Shown piece by piece: positions 52,064-61,172 of a stretch of 64,000 nt of DNA. The DNA is taken from the NCBI GenBank assembly GCA_018267915.1, contig JAFDXN010000028.1:1-64000 (forward strand), read 5' to 3'. Origin of the DNA: Bacteroidota bacterium (lineage in GTDB: Bacteria; Bacteroidota; Bacteroidia; Chitinophagales; Chitinophagaceae). The number at the start of each line of letters is the position of its first letter. Within the stretch, counting starts at the first letter, position 1. The position numbers were made by a program, and so were the translations under genes. The notes below the pieces were generated by a model that did no database searches, was not told where the DNA came from, and worked only from the letters and a program-made list of their open reading frames with translations.

Positions 52064-53485
52064 TTAAGCCCAAACGGCACGTATCTGCGCGATGGGTATC
52101 TGCATTTGCTCCCTGTATTTAGCTACGGTACGGCGTGCAATATTATACCCTTGCGAAGAAAGTATGTTAACCAGTTGCTGGTCGGTATAAGGATGCTTCC
52201 TGTCCTCCTTCGAAATAGACTCTTCTATCACCGACTGTATCACTTTATTGCTGATAACTACACCCTTCTTATCGGCTATACCCTCACTGAACAGGTCCTT
52301 CAGGTATATTACACCAAAATGGGTATCAGCGTATTTATTGCTGGTGATACGTGATATAGTGGAGATATCCAGCCCGGTCAGGTCCGAGATGTTGCGGAGC
52401 ACCATTGGCCTCAACAGATGGATGTCGCCGTCCATAAAGTATTCATGCTGCACCTGCACAATACACCTCATAATACGCATCATGGTGTCCTCGCGCTGTT
52501 TTACAGCGTTTACAAACCATTGTGCAGATTGAAGTTTGCTCTTTATATACTGGTTGGCTTGTTTGTCTTTGTTGCTAACCTGGCTTGCCAACTGGTCATA
52601 AAGGCTTTGGTTGATAAACACATTTCCTGACCTGCCTGAGTAAAGATCAATAGCTATCTTATCGCCCTGGCGGCTGATCACAAAGTCAGGGATAATGGTG
52701 TTCTTGGGTTCCACCCCGCTTGCGTTTTCCACCACAGGGTGAAAATTCAGGGCGCCTACCAGGCTAAGTATTTTTTTCAGCTCCTCTTCATTTACATTCA
52801 GCGCATGGTGTATTTTCTCAAACTGCCTGTGCATCAGGTCCTGGTAGTGATGCTCTACGAGTTTGATGGCATTTTTCACGCCATGGTGCGTTGCATCCAT
52901 GTTTTTCAGCTGCAGCAGCAGGCATTCCTGTATACTGCATGCACCAAGTCCGGTAGGGTCGAGCGTCTGAACTATTGAAAGCCCTCTTTTGATGGTACTT
53001 ACGTCCACCAGTGATTTGGTATGAAAGGCATAGTCATCGGCTATTTCTTCCAGTGGGCGGTCCATCAGCCCTTTATTGTTCAATATGTCGATAATATACT
53101 CGCATAGTGTTACATCTTCTTCCGCGAGGTCCAGCATTCTCAATTGCTGCTTGGCCTCTTCTTTGAAGTCCACATAGTTCGCCATCGGCCTGTCAGGGCA
53201 CTCTTCGGTGGCGAAGTAATTACTGTACTCTGTCTTGTAGTCAGGCACATCGTCAAAGCCATGCTCATCCCAATCTTCAAAATCTTTCACCTTGTCCTTC
53301 GAGGGCTTTTCGTTTAATTCGTCTTGCGGTTCTTCTGCCTTTGTGTCCAGGAACGGGTTTTCGTCGAGTTCGTTCTTTATCCGCTGCTCCAGTTCCATAG
53401 TGTTGAGGAAATACAAATTGAGTAATTGTATTTGCTGTGGCAGTATTTTTAACTGTTGCTTCTGTGTCTGCTGCTGTGAAATCAT
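52064..53485 (-). CDS. rpoN: RNA polymerase sigma-54 factor
   Basis: The 473-residue protein has the Gln-rich activator-interaction region I (QQQTQKQQLKILPQQIQLLNLYFL...ELEQRIKNELDENPFL), an acidic region II, the core-binding domain and the C-terminal DNA-binding region with the RpoN box ARRTVAKYRE. It guides RNA polymerase to -24/-12 promoters, which need an NtrC-type activator. One such gene follows at once. I saw no clear -24/-12 promoter in the intergenic parts of this window. Confidence 0.96.
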   Translation of the reverse strand: MISQQQTQKQQLKILPQQIQLLNLYFLNTMELEQRIKNELDENPFLDTKAEEPQDELNEKPSKDKVKDFEDWDEHGFDDVPDYKTEYSNYFATEECPDRPMANYVDFKEEAKQQLRMLDLAEEDVTLCEYIIDILNNKGLMDRPLEEIADDYAFHTKSLVDVSTIKRGLSIVQTLDPTGLGACSIQECLLLQLKNMDATHHGVKNAIKLVEHHYQDLMHRQFEKIHHALNVNEEELKKILSLVGALNFHPVVENASGVEPKNTIIPDFVISRQGDKIAIDLYSGRSGNVFINQSLYDQLASQVSNKDKQANQYIKSKLQSAQWFVNAVKQREDTMMRIMRCIVQVQHEYFMDGDIHLLRPMVLRNISDLTGLDISTISRITSNKYADTHFGVIYLKDLFSEGIADKKGVVISNKVIQSVIEESISKEDRKHPYTDQQLVNILSSQGYNIARRTVAKYREQMQIPIAQIRAVWA

Positions 53486-53704
53486 AACAAAATTGGTTTC
53501 GTGGTGTGCACTCAGTAAAACAACCTTAAAGCCAAATTTCCCTGTCCGCCATAAATATTTTCATGAAAAATTCAATTGTTTGGTTTTCAATATTTTATGT
53601 TTATTAATCGGTTTTATTCGATATGGTGTTTTTTTGATTTTAAGTGTTATCTTGTTAAGCTTGAGGAATTTATTCTACAAAAAATTGAATTTTTGATATC
53701 GTAG

Positions 53705-55099
53705 ATGAAAAAGCGGTTGCGGTCTATCATTATTGCATTCTCTGTATCATTTGCCGTCATGGCGTCCCTTTCGCTGTTCTCCTTTCAGCAATTCGATTCT
53801 TTTATTCGGTATTCCGACGAGGTTGATCATTCCCACAAAGTTATCATGCAGCTATACCGGCTGGAAAGCGAAGTGAAGGACGTAGATAAAGCGGAAAGAG
53901 GTTTTATGCTGACGCACGATACTCTTTACTCCAACGGTCTTTTCAGGCATATGGATAGCCTATACCCCGTGGCCGACAGGATAAAAGAACTGGTTAAGGA
54001 TAATAATAAGCAGCGGGAGAATATTATAATGGTTAAGTCTTACCTGAGCGACCGGAAGGCTTCGGTAAGAAGTAATCTTGCCTATATCGACACGACCAAG
54101 AGCAGAGACCCGTCGCCGTGGTATTTTGAAGGCAGAAAATCAATGATCGCCAGCCTGAACCTGCTGAAGAATATGCACTCCGAAGAGGATACCTTGCTGC
54201 GCCGGCGCGCCGAAAGCCGCCTGGTATACCAGCGAACAACGGCCAATACGCTAAAATACCTGTTGGTGATATTTAGTATAATCACGGTCGGTTTGTTTGT
54301 AGTGATGATCAGGGAGTTCAGGCGACGCACCAGCTTTCAGCAGCAATTGCAGGCTAAGGTCATGGATCTGCGCAGGTCACACACCGAGCTCGAGCAGATT
54401 GCCTATGCAGCCTCACACGACTTGCAGGAACCATTGAGGAAGATACAGGTATTCAGTAATCGCCTCGTGTGGCTCAAAAAGGACGGTATAGACGAAGAGA
54501 GCCGTAACACGATGGAAAAGGTGAACGATGCAGCGGGACGTATGCAGGAACTGATCGAAGACCTTGTGAACCTTACAAGCCTTACCCGGGACGATATAAA
54601 AAAGGAGACTATTGACCTCAATATCGTACTCCGCAATGTAATGAACGATCTCGACGACAAAATAGATGAGAAACAGGCTAAAATTGAGGTAAACGAATTG
54701 CCTAAAGTGAGGGGCAGTATGGAGCAGCTCACGATTTTGTTCAAAGCATTACTGGATAACGCCGTTAAGTTCTCAAAAGAAAACATACCTCCGGAGATCT
54801 CAGTATCCGGCGCTGTGGTGGCTGGCGACGAACTTGCCGAGATCAATAAAAACCTGGTAAAGCGGCGCTTTTACCGGGTTACCATATCCGATAACGGTAT
54901 CGGTTTCGATAATAAATTTGCCTACAAGTTGTTCCGTATTTTTCAGCGCCTGCATAACCAGCAGTCGCAATATGATGGGAAGGGTATTGGCCTGGCTATT
55001 TCGCAACGCATTATGGCCAATCATGAAGGGCATATCATCGCCCACGGCCATTCGGATATAGGCGCCACTTTCAAACTGTTTTTTCCTGTCGAAGAATAG
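53705..55099 (+). CDS. CHASE3-domain membrane histidine kinase
   Basis: The 464-residue protein has a first membrane helix (about 8-27), an extracytoplasmic CHASE3 domain with EVKDVDKAERGFMLTHD, a second helix (about 180-200), then HisKA with AYAASHDLQEPLRKIQ and a HATPase domain (ALLDNAVKFS, DNGIGFDNKFAYKLFRIF, GKGIGLAISQRI). It senses an outside or membrane signal. It is divergent from rpoN with a 219-base AT-rich gap. No response regulator gene follows it, so its partner must be elsewhere or be the nearby regulators. Confidence 0.92.
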   Translation: MKKRLRSIIIAFSVSFAVMASLSLFSFQQFDSFIRYSDEVDHSHKVIMQLYRLESEVKDVDKAERGFMLTHDTLYSNGLFRHMDSLYPVADRIKELVKDNNKQRENIIMVKSYLSDRKASVRSNLAYIDTTKSRDPSPWYFEGRKSMIASLNLLKNMHSEEDTLLRRRAESRLVYQRTTANTLKYLLVIFSIITVGLFVVMIREFRRRTSFQQQLQAKVMDLRRSHTELEQIAYAASHDLQEPLRKIQVFSNRLVWLKKDGIDEESRNTMEKVNDAAGRMQELIEDLVNLTSLTRDDIKKETIDLNIVLRNVMNDLDDKIDEKQAKIEVNELPKVRGSMEQLTILFKALLDNAVKFSKENIPPEISVSGAVVAGDELAEINKNLVKRRFYRVTISDNGIGFDNKFAYKLFRIFQRLHNQQSQYDGKGIGLAISQRIMANHEGHIIAHGHSDIGATFKLFFPVEE

Positions 55100-55102
55100 G
55101 GA

Positions 55103-55951
55103 TCAGCTGTTAACGAAATCTCCGCCGTTGATGTGCATCACCTGTCCCGTCATGTAGCTGCTATCTGCGCTTGCCAGGTATACGTAAGCAGGACCGAATT
55201 CGTGGGGATAACCGGCGCGGCCCAAGGGCGTATCCTTCCCGAAGTCCCGGAGTTTTTTCTTGTCGAAGCTATACACTACCAGGGGAGTCCATACTGGTCC
55301 CGGAGCTACTGCATTGACCCTTATTTGCCTGGCCGCAAGGTTTTTGGCCAGTGAGCGGGTAAAAGTAACGATCGCGCCTTTTGTAGCCGAATAATCGACC
55401 AGGTGCTCGCTGCCCCTATACGCGGTAACAGAGGCCGTATTTATTATGGCTCCTTTTGCTTTCATGTGTTCTAATGCCGCCTGGGTAAGATAAAACATTG
55501 AAAAAATGTTGACCTCGAAAGTCCGGCTTAGCTGTGCCGGGCTAATACCCTGCACGTTTTCGTCTTCTTCATGAGTTCCGGCATTGTTGACAAGAATATC
55601 GATCCCGCCGAACTGTTTTATCATCTTATTCACCATGCTCTTGCAAGTTCTTTCCTTGCTTACATCACCTTTCAGCAACAGGCAGTGCACCCCTTCGTGT
55701 TGCACCATCTGCTTTGTGGTTTTTGCATCCCCGTCACTTTCCAGGTATGCGATCCCCACATCAGCACCTTCTCGGGCGAAGTGCACCGCCACGGCGCGAC
55801 CAATGCCGCTATCGCCGCCGGTTATCAGTGCCACCTTGCCCTTAAGCTTGCCTGTCCCAACGTAAGTAGGCAGGATCGCGGGAACATCCAGTTGCGATTG
55901 GAATTGTTTCTTTGCGCTGTCGTTTATCTGTGTTTGCTTGCCTTCAGCCAT
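55103..55951 (-). CDS. Short-chain dehydrogenase (general stress type)
   Basis: The 282-residue protein has an N-terminal tail of about 35 residues, then the SDR core: cofactor site GKVALITGGDSGIGRAV, NNAG, catalytic Ser/Tyr/Lys in NTASVTAYRGSEHLVDYSATKGAIV and the C-terminal YMTGQVMHINGGDFV. The build matches the YhdF/YdaD-type stress oxidoreductases. Cofactor and substrate are not known. It begins the row of stress-type genes. Confidence 0.9.
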   Translation of the reverse strand: MAEGKQTQINDSAKKQFQSQLDVPAILPTYVGTGKLKGKVALITGGDSGIGRAVAVHFAREGADVGIAYLESDGDAKTTKQMVQHEGVHCLLLKGDVSKERTCKSMVNKMIKQFGGIDILVNNAGTHEEDENVQGISPAQLSRTFEVNIFSMFYLTQAALEHMKAKGAIINTASVTAYRGSEHLVDYSATKGAIVTFTRSLAKNLAARQIRVNAVAPGPVWTPLVVYSFDKKKLRDFGKDTPLGRAGYPHEFGPAYVYLASADSSYMTGQVMHINGGDFVNS

Positions 55952-55966
55952 GATATAATGCCGGCA

Positions 55967-56350
55967 TTACGCAGTATACTGTCCGCCGCTTTTATCTGCC
56001 TTGTCTACTTTCTTGTTAATATCTTCCACGGCGGTCATGAAAGCGTTGACTTTTTCATCCGAGTAAGGGCCATAGGCATCGATCAATATACCTTTCTGTC
56101 CGTCGTTAGTCTCTATCACATACATGATCGCATTATCTGCCGGGTCCGACTGGCCTTCGAAGCGATAGAAATTGATCACCTGCACCTCTTCCGGTTTGAA
56201 GTGTTTTTCCATACTTGATGAGTACAGTCCCTCTTTGGTTACTTTAAAATTGTCCGTATACCCGTCTTTTGTTACCTTATTCACGCAAGAGGTCAGCGTG
56301 TTCATAAATGCTGGTTTATCATTCGGGTTCCTATATTCCTGGGTCCACAT
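55967..56350 (-). CDS. Small uncharacterised Bacteroidota protein (often mislabelled PRPP synthetase)
   Basis: From the ATG at 56350 the product has 127 residues and matches a small phylum-specific family with the pattern LTSCVNKVTKDGYTDNFKV, then FKPEEVQVINFYRFEG, DPADNAIMYVIETNDGQKGILIDAYGPYSDE. Database entries of this kind are often called phosphoribosylpyrophosphate synthetase; there is no PRPP-binding loop, so that name should not be trusted. A TTG at 56398 would add 16 residues. Function unknown. Its place suggests stress response. Confidence 0.7.
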   Translation of the reverse strand: MWTQEYRNPNDKPAFMNTLTSCVNKVTKDGYTDNFKVTKEGLYSSSMEKHFKPEEVQVINFYRFEGQSDPADNAIMYVIETNDGQKGILIDAYGPYSDEKVNAFMTAVEDINKKVDKADKSGGQYTA

Positions 56351-56545
56351 AATTTGTTCGTTTACTAACTGTATAGAAAATTTGCTGCCAGATTTCAATT
56401 TGCGTGTGTTAATTCATACTAACAAATTCCGCATTGATATACAATCGATTACAGCTGAGGAAATAAAATAGGGGTCGTGAATTCTTCAAAAGATTATCTG
56501 TAAAAATGTGAAATGTAGAATTGCTTCTACATCACTACAATAAAG

Positions 56546-56572
56546 AATGCCGGGCAATCAATGCCCGGCATT
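56546..56572 (-). terminator. Terminator after the DUF4142 gene
   Basis: A perfect 11-bp inverted repeat (AATGCCGGGCA / TGCCCGGCATT) with a 5-base loop stands 24 bases after the DUF4142 stop codon. On the minus strand CTTTATTG follows. It separates this gene from the small unknown gene downstream. Confidence 0.7.
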
Positions 56573-56595
56573 TGGTTTTTATGGTGAAAGGATAA

Positions 56596-57174
56596 CTATT
56601 TCATGCTGTCCTGCATTTTCTTCACCATGTCGTAGTGGCTATGCAGTACAGGCAGTGCTTTATCTATTGTTGCTTTAAGCTCGGGGTCGGTTACTTTTCC
56701 TTGTGCAGACGTAAACATATCAATTGCATTCTGGTGAGCGTCTACCATTTTGTTCACCCACGCTTTATCCCAGTCTTTGCCCGGCTTTTCCGAAAGGCTT
56801 GCTACTCCCGTAGTATCCACGTTTGGCAAACTGATCCCCTTCCTGGTTGCATAAGCTTTAACTTCGTCCCCCAGCTTCTGGTGGTCGGCAATCATCATTT
56901 TTGCATGCGCTTTTAATTCTTTTGATGTGCCGTGGTCTACTCCTGCTTGCAGCCAGGCCAGTTCCTTTGTGTTATCGGTAACCGCATCGTTTACGAAACT
57001 TTTGTTAGGATCTGGCGTTACTGCCGCCTTTACACTGTCAGCTGCAGCCGTCATCTTTTCGCCCACGGTCGCAGTGGTGTCGCTTGTGGTTTGGCTACTG
57101 TTCGAACTGTTGCATGAAGTGCTGAGCGCGAGGCCTGCCACCAGGGCAATGCCCAGAATTTTGAGTGAATGCAT
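56596..57174 (-). CDS. DUF4142 lipoprotein
   Basis: The 192-residue product has a lipoprotein signal with the Cys in LSTSC, a Ser/Thr-rich linker and the DUF4142 helical bundle: FVNDAVTDNTKELAWLQAGVDHGTSKELKAHAKMMIADHQKLGDE, WVNKMVDAHQNAIDMF and a final LPVLHSHYDMVKKM. The fold is ferritin-like and the family is envelope bound; function is unknown. It follows the PA2169-type gene with a 35-base gap. Confidence 0.88.
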   Translation of the reverse strand: MHSLKILGIALVAGLALSTSCNSSNSSQTTSDTTATVGEKMTAAADSVKAAVTPDPNKSFVNDAVTDNTKELAWLQAGVDHGTSKELKAHAKMMIADHQKLGDEVKAYATRKGISLPNVDTTGVASLSEKPGKDWDKAWVNKMVDAHQNAIDMFTSAQGKVTDPELKATIDKALPVLHSHYDMVKKMQDSMK

Positions 57175-57209
57175 AATTGTTTGTTTTATGGTTAATGATG
57201 AATTTATTT

Positions 57210-57674
57210 TTAAAGAGCGGTGTGTGCCTCCAACGTTTTTTTGATAACGTCATGTGAGTTTTTCAAGGCCTGCTGTTGTTCAACGATCAGTGTCCTGCAT
57301 TCTTCGTCCAACGGCAGGTCCGTGGCGAGAGCTGACTCGTAGGCGCGTTGCGCAGCATCTTCCCCAAACTCGCACGATGCTAGAATTGCTTTGCGGTCGC
57401 TGCCGGTAAAGGTGGCTTTTACGTCCATCCAGGCCCTGTATATCTTGCCCGATGTGGTGGTGTCGTCCTCTATCGTGCCGCCGTACTTTCCGATTAGCTG
57501 GGCAAGCTCCGTTTTGTATTGTTCACTCTCCTTTATCATACCTTCGAACAGCGCTTTCAGGTCGATATCAAGGTTCTTGGTTTCGCCAATGGCTCGTTGG
57601 TAGCCGGCAATACGGTCATTGTTGATCTTAAGCAGATCATTCAGCAGTTCGCATACCTGTTCTGTGGTTTCCAT
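57210..57674 (-). CDS. PA2169/DUF2383 four-helix-bundle protein
   Basis: From the ATG at 57674 the 154-residue product is METTEQVCELLNDLLKINND, then RIAGYQRAIGETKNLDIDLKALF and YKTELAQLIGKYGG, the pattern of the DUF2383 (PA2169) ferritin-like family. These proteins are stress-induced in many bacteria, with no known reaction. The longer frame from 57740 adds a part with no match. The neighbouring DUF4142 and SDR genes give the same stress picture. Confidence 0.85.
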   Translation of the reverse strand: METTEQVCELLNDLLKINNDRIAGYQRAIGETKNLDIDLKALFEGMIKESEQYKTELAQLIGKYGGTIEDDTTTSGKIYRAWMDVKATFTGSDRKAILASCEFGEDAAQRAYESALATDLPLDEECRTLIVEQQQALKNSHDVIKKTLEAHTAL

Positions 57675-57831
57675 ATAATAGTTTAGCTCATCTCGTGTAA
57701 AAACTGTGCCATATGCCCATAACTTCGGCTTATTACACATTAAATAATTGTTGCAAAAGGGGGCAAACTGCCCTTTGTTGTGGCGTTTCGTCCGGCGATT
57801 ATTAGGAGAAATCCTTTATTTTGTCTTCGAT

Positions 57832-58383
57832 ATGAATTTCACGCAAACCTTACTGGAGATATTGAAGTACACCATTCCGGCGCTGGTGGTACTATTGAGC
57901 AGTTACCTCATTGTAAAGCGTTTTCTGGTCAGCGAACTGAAACGCAAGCAGATAGCGCTGTTACGGGACACTCAAAATGTAACGATCCCGCTGCGTTTGC
58001 AGGCCTATGAGCGCCTCGCCATGTTGGTAGAGCGCATGCATCCGCGCCAATTGGTTCCCAGGGTTGTCGAGGCCGGAATGACTGTGAACGACCTGCAGCA
58101 GGCGTTGCTCTTCAACATCAAAACAGAGTTTGAGCACAACCTTTCCCAGCAGATATACGTGTCTAAGGAGGTCTGGAGCACTGTAAAGACGGTTAAAGAG
58201 CAGGAACTGAATATGATAGGCCATATAGCGAGGCAGTTGCAGCCCGATGCTCCGGCGAAGGAATTGCATATGCGTATCGTGGACTATGTGCTTACCACCG
58301 AAAGTGCGCTTCCCACCGACATTGCTTTGCAGGTGATCAACGACGAGGCAAAACGCGTACTGTCATACGGCGCGCAAGCTTAA
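57832..58383 (+). CDS. DUF7935-like single-span membrane protein
   Basis: The 183-residue product starts MNFTQTLLEILKYTIPALVV with one membrane helix (about 12-31), then a helical cytoplasmic part with LRLQAYERLAMLVERMHP, VNDLQQALLFNIKTEFEHNLSQQIYVS and EELNMIGHIA-like pieces. I believe it is the family named DUF7935 in Bacteroidota; no function is known. The methylmalonyl-CoA mutase gene follows after 14 bases. The ATG at 57832 is better than 57748 because it places the membrane helix at the start. Confidence 0.7.
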   Translation: MNFTQTLLEILKYTIPALVVLLSSYLIVKRFLVSELKRKQIALLRDTQNVTIPLRLQAYERLAMLVERMHPRQLVPRVVEAGMTVNDLQQALLFNIKTEFEHNLSQQIYVSKEVWSTVKTVKEQELNMIGHIARQLQPDAPAKELHMRIVDYVLTTESALPTDIALQVINDEAKRVLSYGAQA

Positions 58384-58397
58384 CATAACTTAATCCA

Positions 58398-59951
58398 GTG
58401 GATAGCAAAAAAATATTTACCGATTCAGGTATAGAGATAAAGCAATTGTATTGTCAGCCGGTACCGATGACGGAAATGCCCGGCGAGTTTCCCTTCACGA
58501 GGGGTGTGCATGCGGCTATGTACCGCGACCGGCTATGGACAATGCGGCAATATGCGGGTTTCAGTACTGCCGAGGAGTCGAACAAGCGTTACCATTACCT
58601 GCTAAGCCAGGGTGTTATGGGCCTGTCGGTGGCTTTTGACCTGCCCACACAGATAGGTTATGATTCCGATCATGCTATGGCTGAGGGCGAAGTGGGTAAA
58701 GTTGGGGTGGCCATCGATTCGCTCGAGGATATGGAGGTGCTCTTCAAAGGCATTAAACTGGAAGATATCTCCACGTCTATGACCATCAATGCTACGGCGT
58801 TCATACTGCTGGCGCTATATATCGCACTCGCTAAGAAACAAGGCGCGGACATTAAGAAAATATCCGGCACTATCCAGAACGACATCCTTAAGGAATATGC
58901 TGCGCGAGGTACCTATATATATCCGCCGGCGCCGTCAATGCGCCTGATCACGGACATTTTTGAATACTGCAGCCGGGAAGTACCTAAGTGGAACACCATC
59001 TCTATTTCCGGCTACCATATTCGTGAAGCGGGTTCTGATGCCGTACAGGAGCTGGCATTTACGCTGGCCAACGGTAAGGCTTATTTGCAGGCAGCCATAC
59101 AAAAAGGCCTTGACATCAATATTTTCGCCCAAAGGCTCTCCTTCTTCTTCAATGCCCATAATAACCTGTTCGAGGAGGTGGCCAAGTTTCGCGCTGCACG
59201 CAGGATGTGGGCCAATATTACAAAAACGCTTGGCGCCACTGATCCTAAGGCGCAGATGCTCCGTTTTCATACACAAACAGGCGGCAGCACGCTTACGGCG
59301 CAACAGCCGAAGAATAACATAGTGCGCGTAGCGGTGCAGGCATTGAGCGCAGTACTAGGCGGCACACAGTCTTTACACACCAATGGTTACGACGAGGCTT
59401 TGTCCCTGCCAACTGAAGAAGCAGCTACGATAGCGCTCCGTACACAGCAGGTGATAGCCTACGAAAGTGGCGCAACGCAGACGGTCGACCCCTTGGCAGG
59501 CTCATTCTACGTGGAGACCCTGACCAATGAAATAGAAGCTGCCGCGTGGAAGCTGATCGAAAAGATCGACGTGATGGGCGGGTCGGTTAAGGCTATCGAG
59601 GCCGGTTTTATACAGGAAGAGATCGCCCGTTCGGCATATGCTTATAACCAGGCTATAGAAAGGGGTGAGAAGGTCATCGTAGGCGTCAACAAATTTACGT
59701 CGAAGGAAACCAGTGATACACCCGTTCTGAAGATAGACGATTCCATTCGCCAACTGCAATCGCAAAAGCTTAAAGCACTGCGCGAGAATCGCGACAACGC
59801 AAAGGCCACGGCATGTCTCGAGTTGATCCGCCAACAGGCGAGCACAAGCGAAAACCTGATGCCCGCTGTGATAGACGCGGTAGAGCATCTGTGTACGCTG
59901 GGCGAGATATCGGATACTTTGCGTTCCGTGTGGGGTGAGTACCGGGGCTAA
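58398..59951 (+). CDS. Methylmalonyl-CoA mutase family, large subunit without B12 domain
   Basis: The 517-residue protein holds only the TIM-barrel catalytic part: [31 protein letters not shown] with the Tyr that favours methylmalonyl- over isobutyryl-Co[24 protein letters not shown] and [24 protein letters not shown]. It lacks the C-terminal cobalamin-binding DxHxxG domain of one-chain mutases, so it must pair with a small B12 subunit coded elsewhere. It links succinyl-CoA and methylmalonyl-CoA. The start is GTG at 58398. The stop overlaps the stop of the convergent DUF3810 gene by 4 bases. Confidence 0.9.
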   Translation: MDSKKIFTDSGIEIKQLYCQPVPMTEMPGEFPFTRGVHAAMYRDRLWTMRQYAGFSTAEESNKRYHYLLSQGVMGLSVAFDLPTQIGYDSDHAMAEGEVGKVGVAIDSLEDMEVLFKGIKLEDISTSMTINATAFILLALYIALAKKQGADIKKISGTIQNDILKEYAARGTYIYPPAPSMRLITDIFEYCSREVPKWNTISISGYHIREAGSDAVQELAFTLANGKAYLQAAIQKGLDINIFAQRLSFFFNAHNNLFEEVAKFRAARRMWANITKTLGATDPKAQMLRFHTQTGGSTLTAQQPKNNIVRVAVQALSAVLGGTQSLHTNGYDEALSLPTEEAATIALRTQQVIAYESGATQTVDPLAGSFYVETLTNEIEAAAWKLIEKIDVMGGSVKAIEAGFIQEEIARSAYAYNQAIERGEKVIVGVNKFTSKETSDTPVLKIDDSIRQLQSQKLKALRENRDNAKATACLELIRQQASTSENLMPAVIDAVEHLCTLGEISDTLRSVWGEYRG

Positions 59952-61060
59952 GGGATCATTATAAGCGAATCTTTACGGACAGATCTCCGGCGTTCCCACA
60001 TGTAGGCGCTTCCTACCACATCATCATAGCTCTCTATGCCGTTTTTTACATGTTGCATGCGCAGGTATTTATCGTACCATCCATGGCTCAGGTGGCTGAG
60101 CTTGCTTCTGTATCGCTTATTTAATGCCCGCAACGTGTCGATGTGCGCAACCGTAATGGGGTTGAGCGTTCTGTAAAGACCTTTTGCTACAGTAGAGTCT
60201 ATCATCCGGACCCTGCTGTGCGTATAAAGCCATAAGTTGAAATAGCATGAGTAGTTAAAGCTGCTGTCAGCGGCCTGTGTACCTATTGCATAAGCCATCA
60301 GATTGGCATCATCTTCAGCCGCTACCCCCGCCTGGTGTGCCAGCTCGTGGCATATTACAAAGGGTTGCATAAACTCGGGCAGGTAGCTGTCGCCTTGTGC
60401 CTCGCCGGTGAAGGGGTTGAAATACCCTTGCACCCCCATATACTGCAGAAATTCACCAAACAGAGAAACCTTGATCTTAAGCCCTTTTATTTGTTCCGGG
60501 TGCCTGCTGTATCTTAAATAGTATTGTGCTGCTTTAGTTCCGGTTTCGCCAAACGAGGCTGGGTGGTAGTGTGCCGCGTACCGGTTCAGGCGATTGATCA
60601 GTAACGTATCGAAGCTATAGTAGGCGGAATCGCTCTGCGCTGAGGTGTCCGCAAGCCCCCACGATTCGCTTAGGGATGGTTTGTAATAATTGCTGCCCCA
60701 GCCCAGGAGGAATACCATGTAAATGACACTTGCTGCACTCAGCGTTCGCAATATTGAGATAGTGAGGACCTCTTTATATCGTTTTATCCAAAACAAAAAA
60801 TAAAGCCACTTGATCGCGATCGCCACGATAGCAATGCCGCCTGCCGCATACAAAATGTCGCCAAGGCTGAAGGGAATATTGTTGAAAATAATGTTCCGCA
60901 GGTGCTGAAAAGGCCGGAATACATAAGTACTGAATCCGGCAGGGTAGAGCGGCAAAATGCAAAGAATAATAAGCAGTATGGCTACTATAGTTACAAGGAA
61001 AATCAACCATCCTTTATAAGGTGGCCTGCTACTACCTGGTATCTGTGTTCTTTCCCGCAT
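59948..61060 (-). CDS. DUF3810 membrane protein, HExxH metalloprotease-like
   Basis: The 370-residue protein has three membrane helices in the first 125 residues and a C-terminal domain with the zinc motif [22 protein letters not shown], where HELAH and the downstream Glu fit a metalloprotease. The family, DUF3810, is widespread in Bacteroidota and Firmicutes and has no proven substrate. Catalysis outside the inner membrane is inferred. It is divergent from ispH. Confidence 0.85.
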   Translation of the reverse strand: MRERTQIPGSSRPPYKGWLIFLVTIVAILLIILCILPLYPAGFSTYVFRPFQHLRNIIFNNIPFSLGDILYAAGGIAIVAIAIKWLYFLFWIKRYKEVLTISILRTLSAASVIYMVFLLGWGSNYYKPSLSESWGLADTSAQSDSAYYSFDTLLINRLNRYAAHYHPASFGETGTKAAQYYLRYSRHPEQIKGLKIKVSLFGEFLQYMGVQGYFNPFTGEAQGDSYLPEFMQPFVICHELAHQAGVAAEDDANLMAYAIGTQAADSSFNYSCYFNLWLYTHSRVRMIDSTVAKGLYRTLNPITVAHIDTLRALNKRYRSKLSHLSHGWYDKYLRMQHVKNGIESYDDVVGSAYMWERRRSVRKDSLIMIP

Positions 61061-61154
61061 CTCTGTCCTGTAATTTAGCTATTACAGGGATATGACGCTG
61101 TTGTGCCTGTAATTTTAACGGGTTCGCTATAACAGCCAAGCGCCTGCATTGTTG

Positions 61155-61162
61155 TACCTTTG
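61155..61162 (+). promoter_or_regulatory. -7 box TACCTTTG before ispH
   Basis: An exact TAnnTTTG ends 10 bases before the ATG at 61173, so the mRNA leader would be very short. No TTG is seen 17-20 bases upstream. It argues against the TTG start at 61149. Confidence 0.5.
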
Positions 61163-61172
61163 CGGAGATTTT

